Shown here: piece after piece, positions 19,216 through 27,156 of the stretch
Layout: every line of letters begins with the position of its first letter
How positions within the stretch are numbered: position 1 is the stretch's first letter
Origin: an uncultured Alistipes sp.
GTDB lineage: Bacteria; Bacteroidota; Bacteroidia; Bacteroidales; Rikenellaceae
Assembly (NCBI GenBank): GCA_947364365.1
Contig: CANASP010000020.1
Location: forward strand, 1-32,650
DNA length: 32,650 nucleotides
Direction of reading: 5' to 3'
Translations under genes and position numbers: made by a program
The notes under the pieces: generated by a model
What the model saw: the letters and a program-made list of their open reading frames with translations, nothing else
Told to the model about the DNA's origin: nothing
Database searches by the model: none

Positions 19216-20623
19216 CGCGACGGAGTTTGAGGTACATGATGAAGCCGACCGCGATCGTCACGACGACGCCCAGCGCATAGGCGGCCGTGCGGTCGGCCAT
19301 GCCCAGGAACTGGTCGGAGACGAAGACGAACGAGGCGCAGACGAAGGTCATGAAGAGGGCCGGGAGGATCGCCACCCACGCGTTGGCTCGCCGCCCGGCC
19401 AGGTAGGCCGCGATGGTCCAGAGGACGATGACGGCCAGCGTCTGGTTGGTCCAGGCGAAGTAACGCCACACGACGGCGAAGTCGACCTGCGTGATGAGGT
19501 AGCCCGCGGCCAGCAGCGGGAGGCAGACGGCCAGGCGCCGGCGCCGGCTGCGCTGGTCGAGACGGAACATGTCGGCGACGATCAGCCGCGCCGAGCGGAA
19601 GGCCGTATCGCCCGAGGTGACGGGCGCGGCGACGACGCCCAGCAGGGCCAGCAGGCCGCCCGCGACGCCCAGCATGCCGCGTGAGATGGCGTCGACGGCC
19701 CAGGCGGCGCTGTTGTCGTGGGCGGCGAGTGCCGTCGAGAGTTCGCCCGCACCGCCGAAGAAGGCCATGGCCACGGCGGCCCATATCAGGGCGATGATCG
19801 ATTCGGAGATCATCGCGCCGTAGAAGACCGCACGGCAGGCGCGCTCGTTGTCGACGCAGCGGGCCATGAGCGGCGACTGCGTGGCATGGAAGCCCGAGAT
19901 GGCGCCGCAGGCGACGGTGATGAAGAGCGTGGGGACGATCGGCAGCTCGGCCGCGCGGAGCTGGAAGTTGGCCAGCGTCGTCAGCTCGGGGATGCGCCAG
20001 GGCCCCGCCGCGACGGCGACGAGCAGCCCCAGGGCCATCGCCACCAGCGCCACGCCGAAGAGCGGATAGACGCGCCCGATGAGTTTGTCGATGGGCAGCA
20101 GCGTGGCGACGAAGTAGTAGGCCAGGATGATCCACACCCACGCGGGCGTGGAGACCGACGGGACCATCGCACCGAGCAGCTGCGCCGGGCTGAGCAGGAA
20201 GACGGCCCCCACCAGCACGAGCAGCACCACCGAGAAGAGGCGCATGAAATGCCGCATGCCGCCGCCCAGGTAGCGGCCCACGACCTCGGGGATGCTCAAC
20301 CCGTCGTTGCGCACGAGCATCATGCCCGAGAGGTAGTCGTGCATGGCACCCAGCAGGATGCCGCCCAGCGTGATCCATACGAAGGCGACCGGGCCGAAGC
20401 AGGCGCCCAGCACGGCGCCGAAGATCGGCCCCGTGCCGGCGATGTTGAGCAGCTGAATCAGAAAGACCCTCCAGCGCGGCAGCGGCACGTAGTCCACGCC
20501 GTCGCAGAGCCGCCGGCAGGGGGTCGCGGCATGCTCGTCGACCCCTGCGATCCGCTCCAGATAGCGGCCGTAGGTGAAGTAGGCGACGACGAGCAGCGCC
20601 AGACAAACCAGGAAGGTAATCAT
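19196..20623 (-). CDS. cstA: Carbon starvation protein CstA (peptide/pyruvate transporter)
   Basis: A 475-residue polytopic inner-membrane protein. The N-terminal FTYGRYLERIAGVDEHAATP and GTGPIFGAVLGACFGP blocks are CstA hallmarks, followed by GAMHDYLSGMMLVRNDGLSIPEVVG, given here in parts. About a dozen hydrophobic segments are visible, with GAISGFHATQSPLMARC in the middle. It is much shorter than E. coli CstA (about 700), which is common for Bacteroidota members. Family knowledge: CstA/BtsT take up pyruvate, and CstA was linked to peptide use during carbon starvation. It is the first of three genes on this strand, overlapping the next by 20 bp. Confidence 0.9.
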   Translation of the reverse strand: MITFLVCLALLVVAYFTYGRYLERIAGVDEHAATPCRRLCDGVDYVPLPRWRVFLIQLLNIAGTGPIFGAVLGACFGPVAFVWITLGGILLGAMHDYLSGMMLVRNDGLSIPEVVGRYLGGGMRHFMRLFSVVLLVLVGAVFLLSPAQLLGAMVPSVSTPAWVWIILAYYFVATLLPIDKLIGRVYPLFGVALVAMALGLLVAVAAGPWRIPELTTLANFQLRAAELPIVPTLFITVACGAISGFHATQSPLMARCVDNERACRAVFYGAMISESIIALIWAAVAMAFFGGAGELSTALAAHDNSAAWAVDAISRGMLGVAGGLLALLGVVAAPVTSGDTAFRSARLIVADMFRLDQRSRRRRLAVCLPLLAAGYLITQVDFAVVWRYFAWTNQTLAVIVLWTIAAYLAGRRANAWVAILPALFMTFVCASFVFVSDQFLGMADRTAAYALGVVVTIAVGFIMYLKLRRDAKSNP

Positions 20624-20642
20624 CTCGGGATCGGATTTTACG

Positions 20643-20650
20643 CGAAGATA
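20643..20650 (-). promoter_or_regulatory. Possible -7 element of the cstA operon
   Basis: The minus strand reads TATCTTCG, one base off TAnnTTTG, 19 bp before the cstA ATG. The spacer to tRNA-Thr, about 120 bp, carries divergent promoters. Confidence 0.4.
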
Positions 20651-20681
20651 CGAAAGAAAAGTGAAATTTCGGCCGAAAAAT

Positions 20682-20712
20682 TTTGAAGGGAAATATTTTT
20701 TTCAGATATTTG
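20682..20712 (+). promoter_or_regulatory. Promoter of tRNA-Thr
   Basis: TTTG (20682-20685), a 19-bp spacer and GATATTTG (20705-20712, one mismatch to TAnnTTTG), 33 bp before the tRNA. Confidence 0.65.
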
Positions 20713-20745
20713 CAGTCCCAAAGAGAGCCCAAGTGCTCTTCGAAG

Positions 20746-20817
20746 GCCGAATTAGCTCAGCGGTAGAGCACTTCACTCGTAATGAAGGGGTCCCGAGTTC
20801 AAATCTCGGATTCGGCT
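20746..20817 (+). tRNA. tRNA-Thr (anticodon CGU)
   Basis: A complete cloverleaf: acceptor GCCGAAT (20746-20752) with ATTCGGC (20810-20816), D-arm GCTC/GAGC, anticodon stem CTTCA/TGAAG (20771-20775, 20783-20787). The loop is CTCGTAA, anticodon CGT at 20778-20780, reading ACG. The T-arm is CCGAG-TTCAAAT-CTCGG and the discriminator is T817. CCA is not encoded. It has its own promoter and a terminator about 40 bp downstream. Confidence 0.97.
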
Positions 20818-20856
20818 CGAAAATCCGAAAATGCCGCAAGGCATGGCGCGGAAGGC

Positions 20857-20895
20857 AAAAAAGTCGCTGCAAATGATTGCAAGCGGCTTTTTTTT
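20857..20895 (+). terminator. Terminator of the tRNA-Thr transcript
   Basis: AAGTCGCTGCAA pairs with TTGCAAGCGGCTT around ATGA, with one bulged A and one G-T pair, followed by eight T residues. Confidence 0.85.
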
Positions 20896-20998
20896 GCATT
20901 TCGGGGCCAGCGCGCAGCGCTTCGGATTTTCGACAGCGCCCCGCCTCTTGGAACTACCCCGTTACGTACCGACACTCTCCGAGAAACCCCGAAGAGTT

Positions 20999-21040
20999 GC
21001 GGCCCGCAGCCACCTCGGACGGAGGGCCGCACCGCTCGCG
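20999..21040 (+). repeat. Dispersed intergenic repeat, family B, copy 2
   Basis: Matches the reverse complement of 14702-14743 at 36 of 42 positions by eye. It lies in a gene-free stretch between the tRNA terminator and the LRR leader. No ORF in 20900-21215 looks real. Confidence 0.6.
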
Positions 21041-21218
21041 GCCGTCCACCTGCGTCCTCCGCTGGCCGCGGGCCGCCATCTCAAACCGCACACACGCCCG
21101 AGTCTCTACCGCGCTACGCACCTCCAATTTACGAATAACAAAGTTGCGAATCCATAGCCGGCACGCTTGGAAAGACGCTTTATTTTCAAGACCTTTGTCA
21201 TACAATACCCCGTGGGTG

Positions 21219-21248
21219 TTGCGTATTGGAAAACATTTTCTAACTTTG
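21219..21248 (+). promoter_or_regulatory. Promoter of the LRR gene leader
   Basis: TTG (21219-21221), a 19-bp spacer and a perfect TAACTTTG (21241-21248). The next start codon is 394 bp downstream, so a long untranslated leader is implied. Confidence 0.7.
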
Positions 21249-21255
21249 TGGTGCT

Positions 21256-21642
21256 GTCCCTGCGGGCAGCGGACATATTAAGTTTAGTGAAAGTGTTTCG
21301 CTAATCCTTGACGATAAAATTTGGCGATTTTAGAGAACGAGGATAGGCAATACGAACACTCATCACCGTGTATAGGCATATATCATTCCCGATATATACT
21401 ATTCGGTGTGGGGTATTGTTTATTTGTTCTCGGGCCACGCCAAATGCCTATCGTCAGATAAACGAACGACTCCACACTTTCTTTTTGCACAAACCCGCCG
21501 CAGCAGGAGTGGATGCGGCAAACAAAATCCATCTTCCCGGAAAGGGAGCGCAGCGATCTCCCGCAACAGTTCGGCACGGACCCTTCGTAGCCGCGCCGCA
21601 TGATGCCGTGGCGGAAAAACCCAATCAAAAAATACACTGAAA
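21256..21642 (+). ncRNA. Long structured 5' leader, candidate cis-regulatory RNA
   Basis: This A/T-richer region lies between a strong promoter and the first LRR gene. A short hairpin GCTGTCC-CTGC-GGGCAGC lies near 21252-21269. An extended irregular hairpin then covers 21364-21408: CACCG with CGGTG, ATAG with CTAT, and ATATATC (21378-21384) with GATATAT (21391-21397) around ATTCCC. It is enclosed by ATAC/GTAT (21350-21353, 21413-21416) and by the outer helix GATAGGCA (21342-21349) with TGCCTATC (21445-21452). A second ATAGGCAT (21372-21379) could compete for the same 3' strand, so two folds are possible. The last 80 bp recur before the second LRR gene. It could be a riboswitch-like leader or a separate sRNA; the class is not recognised. 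Confidence 0.45.
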
Positions 21643-22956
21643 ATGAAAAAGTTATTTCTATTTACCCTGGCAGCCCTGACAATTTGCAGCTGCTCGGAGA
21701 GCGGAACGGAGGACGATCCGAAACCCGAATCGGTAGTGACGGATATCGATCTGTCACCCGACAACCTGATTTTCGAGGTGCAGGGCGGGACGAAGTCCGT
21801 TCGGATTTCGCTGAAGTACAGCGGCGCCATCGTCGACGCCGAATGGCAACTGACGGGCGGCGAACCGTGGTGCGCACCCTCTCAAACGGAGGGAGGCGAC
21901 AACGGACAGGTCGCTTTCGAGGCGACGGAGAATACCGGATTCGAGGAGCGCAATGCAACCTTTACGTTTACGTGCGGGGAGATTTCGAAGGAACTCGTCG
22001 TCTCGCAGCAGCCGACCGACGGCGACGCGATTATCGAATTCGAAGACCCCCGTTTCCTGGAGGCCCTGCTGGCCGAAGGGGTCGATCAGAACGGCGACGG
22101 CCGGATATCCAAAAAGGAGGCGGCTGCGCCGGTTAGTCTCGACGTAAGCAGTCGAGAGATCCGTACTATGGATGAAATCCGTTATTTTACGGCACTGGTG
22201 GAGTTATACTGCAATAAAAATCAACTAACCTCGTTGGATGTCAGCAACAACGTGGCATTGACGTATTTAGAATGTTTCGGCAATCAACTGACCTCGTTGG
22301 ATTTCAGCAACAACGCGGATTTGAGAGTTTTGAAATGCAGCGGCAACCAACTGACTTCGTTGGATGTCAGCAGCAACGCAGATTTGAAACATTTAGAATG
22401 CAACGTCAACCGACTGACCTCGTTGGATGTCAGCAATAACCCGGCTTTGGAGCGTTTGCTCTGCGGGAACAACCAACTGACTTCCTTGGACATTAGCAAC
22501 AACCCGGCTTTGGAGCGTTTGGACTGCGGGGATAATCAACTGGTCTCCCTGGACATCAGCCGCAATACGGCATTGACGTATTTAGACTGTTCCCACAACC
22601 AACTGACCTCGTTGGATATCGGCAACAACCTGGCATTAGAGCATTTATTCTGTGTCTACAACCAACTGACCTCGTTGGATATCAGCAACAATTCGGCATT
22701 GGAGCAGTTAAGATGCGCCGACAACCAGCTGACCTCGTTGGATATCAGCAACAATACAGAATTGCTCTATTTATACTGTGGCAGCAATCAACTGACCTCG
22801 TTGGATATCAATAAATGTAGGAACTTAATAAATTTGAGTTGTTCGGGGAATCCTCTTACCTCGTTGCTGGCTTACAAATACCACCATCCAATGGTCCAAG
22901 AGCATCTGAATGCTCTTATTGCCGAATACGGCGATATCGTCACCTATGTCGAATAG
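21643..22956 (+). CDS. BACON and leucine-rich-repeat lipoprotein
   Basis: A 437-residue surface lipoprotein. The signal ends TICSC, with Cys15 or Cys17 as lipidation site, most likely C17 before SESGTED. A BACON domain fits 38-122 (SPDNLIFEVQ to ELVVSQQ), a Bacteroidota carbohydrate- or surface-associated Ig-like module. An EF-hand-type calcium loop, DQNGDGRISKKE, is at 148-159. Then come ten 21-residue leucine-rich repeats of the form LxxLxCxxNQLTSLDVSNNxA and a closing half repeat. Each repeat carries a Cys at the same inner-strand position. Base composition is less GC-rich than neighbours. LRR solenoids of this type bind proteins or glycans; the ligand is unknown. Confidence 0.85.
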   Translation: MKKLFLFTLAALTICSCSESGTEDDPKPESVVTDIDLSPDNLIFEVQGGTKSVRISLKYSGAIVDAEWQLTGGEPWCAPSQTEGGDNGQVAFEATENTGFEERNATFTFTCGEISKELVVSQQPTDGDAIIEFEDPRFLEALLAEGVDQNGDGRISKKEAAAPVSLDVSSREIRTMDEIRYFTALVELYCNKNQLTSLDVSNNVALTYLECFGNQLTSLDFSNNADLRVLKCSGNQLTSLDVSSNADLKHLECNVNRLTSLDVSNNPALERLLCGNNQLTSLDISNNPALERLDCGDNQLVSLDISRNTALTYLDCSHNQLTSLDIGNNLALEHLFCVYNQLTSLDISNNSALEQLRCADNQLTSLDISNNTELLYLYCGSNQLTSLDINKCRNLINLSCSGNPLTSLLAYKYHHPMVQEHLNALIAEYGDIVTYVE

Positions 22957-23142
22957 TCGATCGATCCCGTCCCGCTCCCGCCGTGTCGCGGCAGGGCGGG
23001 TGAAAGGATTCGACGATAGGTCCGCGCGGTCGGCACAAAAAAAGTAACGCAACGATTGCCCGCAATAGGTCGGAAACAACCCTTCGTGGCCGGGCCGCAT
23101 GATGCCGTGGCGGAAAAACCCAATCAAAAAAACACACTGAAA

Positions 23143-24588
23143 ATGAAAAAGTTATTTCTATTTACCCTGGCAGCCCTGACAATCTGCAGCTGCTCGGAGA
23201 GCGGAACGGAGGACGGCGACGCGATTATCAAATTCAAGGATTCCCGGTTCCTGGAGGCCCTGCTGGCTGAAGGTGTCGACCAAAACGGAGACGGTCGAAT
23301 ATCCCGGGAGGAGGCGGCTGCGCTGATTCGTCTCGACGTAGACAGCTTGGAGATTCGTAATATGGATGAAATCCGCTATTTTACGGCGTTGGAGTATTTA
23401 GACTGCTCCCACAACCAACTGACCTCGTTGAATGTTAGCGGCAACACAGCATTATGGGAGTTGTACTGCGACCACAACCAGCTTACTTCTTTGGATATCA
23501 GCGGCAATACGGCGTTGGTCTGGTTAGCCTGCAGTGACAACCAACTGACCTCGTTGAATGTCAGCAACAATACGGCATTGACGAGTTTATCCTGCAGCAA
23601 CAACCAGCTGACCTCGTTGGATGTCAGCAACAACACGGCATTGATGAATTTATTCTGCTACGACAACCAGCTTACCTCTTTGGATGTCAGCAACAAGACG
23701 GCGTTTAAGTATTTACACTGCGACAACAACCAACTGACCTCGTTGAATGTCAGCAACAATACGGCATTGACGAGTTTATCCTGCAGCAACAACCAGCTGA
23801 CCTCGTTGGATGTCAGCAACAACACGGCATTGATGAATTTATTCTGCTACGACAACCAGCTTACCTCTTTGGATGTCAGCAACACGGCATTGACGAGTTT
23901 ATCCTGCGGCAACAACCAGCTGACCTCGTTGGATGTCAGCAACAACACGGCGTTTGAGTATTTACACTGCGATAACAATCAACTGACGTCCTTGGATATC
24001 AGCAAAAATTCGGCATTATGGGAGTTAGTATGTTCCTACAACCAACTGACCTCGTTGGATGTCAGCAACAATACGGCATTGACGAGTTTATCCTGCAGCA
24101 ACAACCAGCTGACCTCGTTGGATGTCAGCAATAACCCGGCTTTGGAGAGTTTGCTCTGCGGGAACAATCAACTGACTTCGTTGGATATCAGCAACCACAC
24201 GGCATTGACGGGTTTATCCTGCAGCAGTAACCAACTGACCACGTTGGATATCAGAAACGACACGGCATTAGAGCTGTTATTCTGCGACAGCAACCAACTG
24301 ACTTCCTTGGATGTCAGCGGCAATACGGCGTTGGTCTGGTTAGCCTGCAGTGACAACCAACTGACTTCCTTGGATGTCAGCAATAACGCTGCATTGTGGG
24401 AGTTAGGTTGCAGTAATAACTTACTAACCTCATTGGATGTCAACAAATGTAGGGATTTACAGATTTTGACATGCAACAAGAACCCCGACCTTACCTCGTT
24501 GCTGGTTTACAAATACCACACAATCGACCAATGGTATCTGGATGCTGTTACTGACGAATACGGCGATATCATCACCTACGTCGAATAA
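23143..24588 (+). CDS. Leucine-rich-repeat lipoprotein, second tandem copy without BACON
   Basis: A 481-residue paralogue of the preceding gene. The first 24 residues are identical, including lipobox TICSC, but GTED runs straight into GDAII, so the whole BACON domain (about 100 residues) is absent. The EF-hand loop DQNGDGRISREE is kept at 46-57. There are 17 full 21-residue repeats plus a terminal half, against ten in copy 1. A 159-bp stretch (23537-23695) is repeated exactly at 23726-23884, an offset of 189 bp or three repeats. One repeat (VSN-TAL, near 23876-23890) has lost a single residue. The ATG at 23143 is fixed by the duplicated upstream sequence. Both copies end with YGDI(V/I)TYVE. 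Confidence 0.85.
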   Translation: MKKLFLFTLAALTICSCSESGTEDGDAIIKFKDSRFLEALLAEGVDQNGDGRISREEAAALIRLDVDSLEIRNMDEIRYFTALEYLDCSHNQLTSLNVSGNTALWELYCDHNQLTSLDISGNTALVWLACSDNQLTSLNVSNNTALTSLSCSNNQLTSLDVSNNTALMNLFCYDNQLTSLDVSNKTAFKYLHCDNNQLTSLNVSNNTALTSLSCSNNQLTSLDVSNNTALMNLFCYDNQLTSLDVSNTALTSLSCGNNQLTSLDVSNNTAFEYLHCDNNQLTSLDISKNSALWELVCSYNQLTSLDVSNNTALTSLSCSNNQLTSLDVSNNPALESLLCGNNQLTSLDISNHTALTGLSCSSNQLTTLDIRNDTALELLFCDSNQLTSLDVSGNTALVWLACSDNQLTSLDVSNNAALWELGCSNNLLTSLDVNKCRDLQILTCNKNPDLTSLLVYKYHTIDQWYLDAVTDEYGDIITYVE

Positions 24589-24848
24589 CCTATCCGAACG
24601 TCTCTCCCGTTGTGCCGCGGCCGGGCGCTTCGCATGCCGGCCCACACCCCGCCGAAAACCCCGTCCGCCGCACCGCGTCGCCATCGGTGCCGCCATCTTT
24701 GCCGCCGAAGGTCCCCGGGCGAAAATCGGACGGCCCGGGACTTCCGCCGTCGCATATTTTTTCGTATCTTGCGGCATGGAATCCGCCGCATCGGGCCCCG
24801 GCCGGGTCCGGCGGCGGAACGATCTTAACCCAAACTTTCGACAAGACA
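24589..24848. other. Spacer before the YbjN-like gene
   Basis: GC-rich noncoding spacer. The only promoter-like site is TATCTTGC at 24765-24772, a weak match to TAnnTTTG, 77 bp before the next ATG. No terminator for the LRR gene can be identified. Confidence 0.5.
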
Positions 24849-26069
24849 ATGAAAACCACTCCGTCATTCGTAAAACCGGTGCTGGCCTCGACCGAGAGCA
24901 AGGTCGCATCGGAGCGTTGGGGCGAGAGTATCGAGGCCTACGGCAAGGGGCGCTTCGTCGAGGCGCTGCATCGGCTGCTCGATTTCCTCAACCCGGAGTT
25001 CCGCACCCGCTACGGCAACGCCGCGGGCGACGAGTTCCACATCCCCCACGGCTCGATCGTCGTGGACATCCGGATCGCAGAGGAGCGCCTCGAAATCGGC
25101 GCCGACTTCCTCTCGCTGCCCGAGAAGGGCCGCGTAGCGATGCTGCGCCAGGTCGCCGACCTCTCGCTCAACAAGCTCATGCTGCCCTCGTTCCGTCTGC
25201 GCGGCGACAAGCTCCGCATGGAGTATGCGTGCCCGCTGTCGCAGACCCACCCCCACAAGATCTACCACATCCTGTCGAACATCTGCCAGGTGGGCGACCG
25301 CTATGACGACGAGTTCTGCACCAAGTTCGGCGCGCAGCGCTGCTACTCGCCGCGCACCACCCCCTACCCCGCCGCCGAGCTGCGGCGCATCGTCGGGGCG
25401 ATCCGATCGACCTGCCGCGACTGCCTGGAGGCCGTCAAGGAGTACGAGGCCAACCGCCAGTACGGCTACGCGTGGAACGTCATCGACACGGCCTTCTACC
25501 AGATCGCCTACTTCGCCCAGCCCCAGGGCCAGCTGCTCAACGACCTCGACCGAGCCGTCGACGAGATGGACCGCGAGCTGCCCGTGGCCGAGCTGACGGC
25601 CAAGGGGCGCGCCTTCCTCGAGCGGCTCGCCGCGGCATCGGACGAGGAGCTCGCGGCCGACCTCTACTACGTGGCCATGCTCGTCTCGCCCAAGCGCCGC
25701 TCGTCACTCGCCAACGTCCAGGAGAACATGAAGGAGGTCTACGAGGAGGCCGGGCAGGCGATCGACACGGGCAACTGGGAGCGCGCCGCGGTGCGTCTGC
25801 TCTACAAGTTCTACGAGATGTATTTCTACAACGACGTGCAGGACGACCTGAACGCCGTGGTGGCCGCAGCGCTCGCGAAGGCCGACGGCCAACCGCTCGA
25901 AAAGGCCGCCCGGACGCTCTACGGCGCGATGGAGCGGATCATGGAGGACGACCTCGAACCGGGCGACGACGAGGAGGACGAAGACGGCGGGGATGTCGCC
26001 GGCGAAGTCGTGAAAAAAATGCAGGGGTTCATGCGCCGGATGATGGGTCTGGCCAAAAACAAGGAGTAA
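24849..26069 (+). CDS. YbjN-like domain protein of unknown function
   Basis: A 406-residue cytosolic protein. Residues about 22-160 have the pattern of a YbjN/CesT-like alpha-beta domain: a helix, then HGSIVVDIRI, LEIGADFLSLP, LNKLMLPSFRLRGDKLRMEYACPL, given here in parts, and a final helix with ADxYD-like GDRYDDEF. The middle is helical. The C-terminus has a run of acidic residues (DDLEPGDDEEDEDGGD) and ends basic (RRMMGLAKNKE). The assignment is by pattern and moderate in certainty. The ATG at 24849 is chosen over an upstream open frame that is Pro/Arg-rich. The protease gene starts 4 bp after the stop codon and carries a similar domain, so the two products probably act together. Confidence 0.7.
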   Translation: MKTTPSFVKPVLASTESKVASERWGESIEAYGKGRFVEALHRLLDFLNPEFRTRYGNAAGDEFHIPHGSIVVDIRIAEERLEIGADFLSLPEKGRVAMLRQVADLSLNKLMLPSFRLRGDKLRMEYACPLSQTHPHKIYHILSNICQVGDRYDDEFCTKFGAQRCYSPRTTPYPAAELRRIVGAIRSTCRDCLEAVKEYEANRQYGYAWNVIDTAFYQIAYFAQPQGQLLNDLDRAVDEMDRELPVAELTAKGRAFLERLAAASDEELAADLYYVAMLVSPKRRSSLANVQENMKEVYEEAGQAIDTGNWERAAVRLLYKFYEMYFYNDVQDDLNAVVAAALAKADGQPLEKAARTLYGAMERIMEDDLEPGDDEEDEDGGDVAGEVVKKMQGFMRRMMGLAKNKE

Positions 26070-26073
26070 GGAT

Positions 26074-27156
26074 ATGGAACAGCAGACATTCTACAAACTC
26101 GTATACAAGGTCACGCACGCCGGCGGCTCGGGCAGCTGCTTCTACCTGAAGGAGTACGACCTGTTCGTCACCAACTACCACGTGGTCGAAGGCTTCCGCA
26201 CGGTGGCCATCCACGACAACGAGGACAACCCCTACCGCGCGCAGGTCGTGCTGGTCAATCCCGAGGTCGACATCGCGCTGCTGGCCGCCGACGGCGACTT
26301 CTCGGCGCTCCCGTCGCTCAGCCTCGCGGCCGACGACTCGCTCCAGATCGGCCGTCGCGTGCGCGTGGCGGGCTACCCCTACGGCATGCCCTTCACCGTC
26401 ACGGAGGGCGCCGTCTCGTCGCCCAAGCAGCTGATGAACGGCAAATACTACATCCAGACCGACGCCGCGGTGAACCCCGGCAACTCGGGCGGACCGATGT
26501 TCGACGACCGGGGCGACGTGGTGGGCGTCACGGTGAGCAAGTTCAGCGACGCCGACAACATGGGCTTCGGCGTGCGCGTGGAGACGCTGCGCACGCTGCT
26601 CGGCACCATCGACGGGATGGACTGCACGCGCTACCACGTGCAGTGCGGCAGCTGCGACGAGCTGATCGCAGAGACCGAGGAGTTCTGCCCCTCGTGCGGC
26701 GACAAGCTCCCCGCCGGAGCCTTCGACGAGCGCGAGCCCTCGCCGCTGGGGGCCTTCGTCGAGCGGGCGATCGCGGCCATGGGGATCGACCCCGTGCTGG
26801 CGCGCGCGGGCTACGACTTCTGGCGCTTCCACCGGGGCAGCTCGCTCGTGCGCATCTTCGTCTACGACAACAACTACCTCTTCTCGACCTCACCGATCGT
26901 CCTGCTCCCGAAGCGCGACGTCGAGCCGGTGCTCGAGTACCTGCTCACCGAGGACCAGGGTCCCTACAAGATGGGCATCGACGGGCGCGAGATCTACATC
27001 GCCTACCGCATCCACCTGGCCGACATCCGACCCGACTCGGAGGAGGAGATCCTGCGCAACATCGTGGGGCTGGCCGAGCGGGCCGACGAGCTGGACAACA
27101 TGATGGTCGAGCGCTTCGGCTGCGAGTTCTCCGAGCACGCCAAGGCCGACGCATAG
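26074..27156 (+). CDS. Cytosolic trypsin-like (HtrA-type) protease with zinc ribbon and YbjN-like tail
   Basis: A 360-residue protein in three parts. Residues 1-180 are a trypsin-fold domain with a full catalytic triad: H36 (TNYHVVEGF), D66 (EVDIALL) and S138 (NPGNSGGP). Residues 191-208 form a zinc ribbon, CGSC and CPSC. Residues about 228-355 resemble the YbjN-like domain (WRFHRGSSLVRIFVY, IYIAYRIHL, ELDNMMVERFG). There is no PDZ domain, and no signal peptide or membrane span, so the protease should be cytosolic, unlike DegP/DegQ. It forms a tight pair with the preceding gene and is followed by a terminator. A stress or quality-control role is inference. Confidence 0.82.
   Translation: MEQQTFYKLVYKVTHAGGSGSCFYLKEYDLFVTNYHVVEGFRTVAIHDNEDNPYRAQVVLVNPEVDIALLAADGDFSALPSLSLAADDSLQIGRRVRVAGYPYGMPFTVTEGAVSSPKQLMNGKYYIQTDAAVNPGNSGGPMFDDRGDVVGVTVSKFSDADNMGFGVRVETLRTLLGTIDGMDCTRYHVQCGSCDELIAETEEFCPSCGDKLPAGAFDEREPSPLGAFVERAIAAMGIDPVLARAGYDFWRFHRGSSLVRIFVYDNNYLFSTSPIVLLPKRDVEPVLEYLLTEDQGPYKMGIDGREIYIAYRIHLADIRPDSEEEILRNIVGLAERADELDNMMVERFGCEFSEHAKADA

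Noticed and set aside
20746-20817. An attachment site formed by a repeated tRNA-Thr 3' end
   Set aside because: No second copy of the tRNA 3' end was found in the following 4 kb, and no integrase gene is in the window.
21368-21640. A 90-codon open frame in the LRR leader
   Set aside because: It overlaps the strongest predicted RNA helices, has no recognisable domain, and ends in the duplicated noncoding upstream segment. An RNA explanation fits better, though a small leader peptide is not strictly excluded.
22190-24480. A CRISPR-like array
   Set aside because: The regular 63-bp periodicity comes from 21-residue protein repeats in one open frame, with spacers as similar to each other as the repeats; no cas genes are present.
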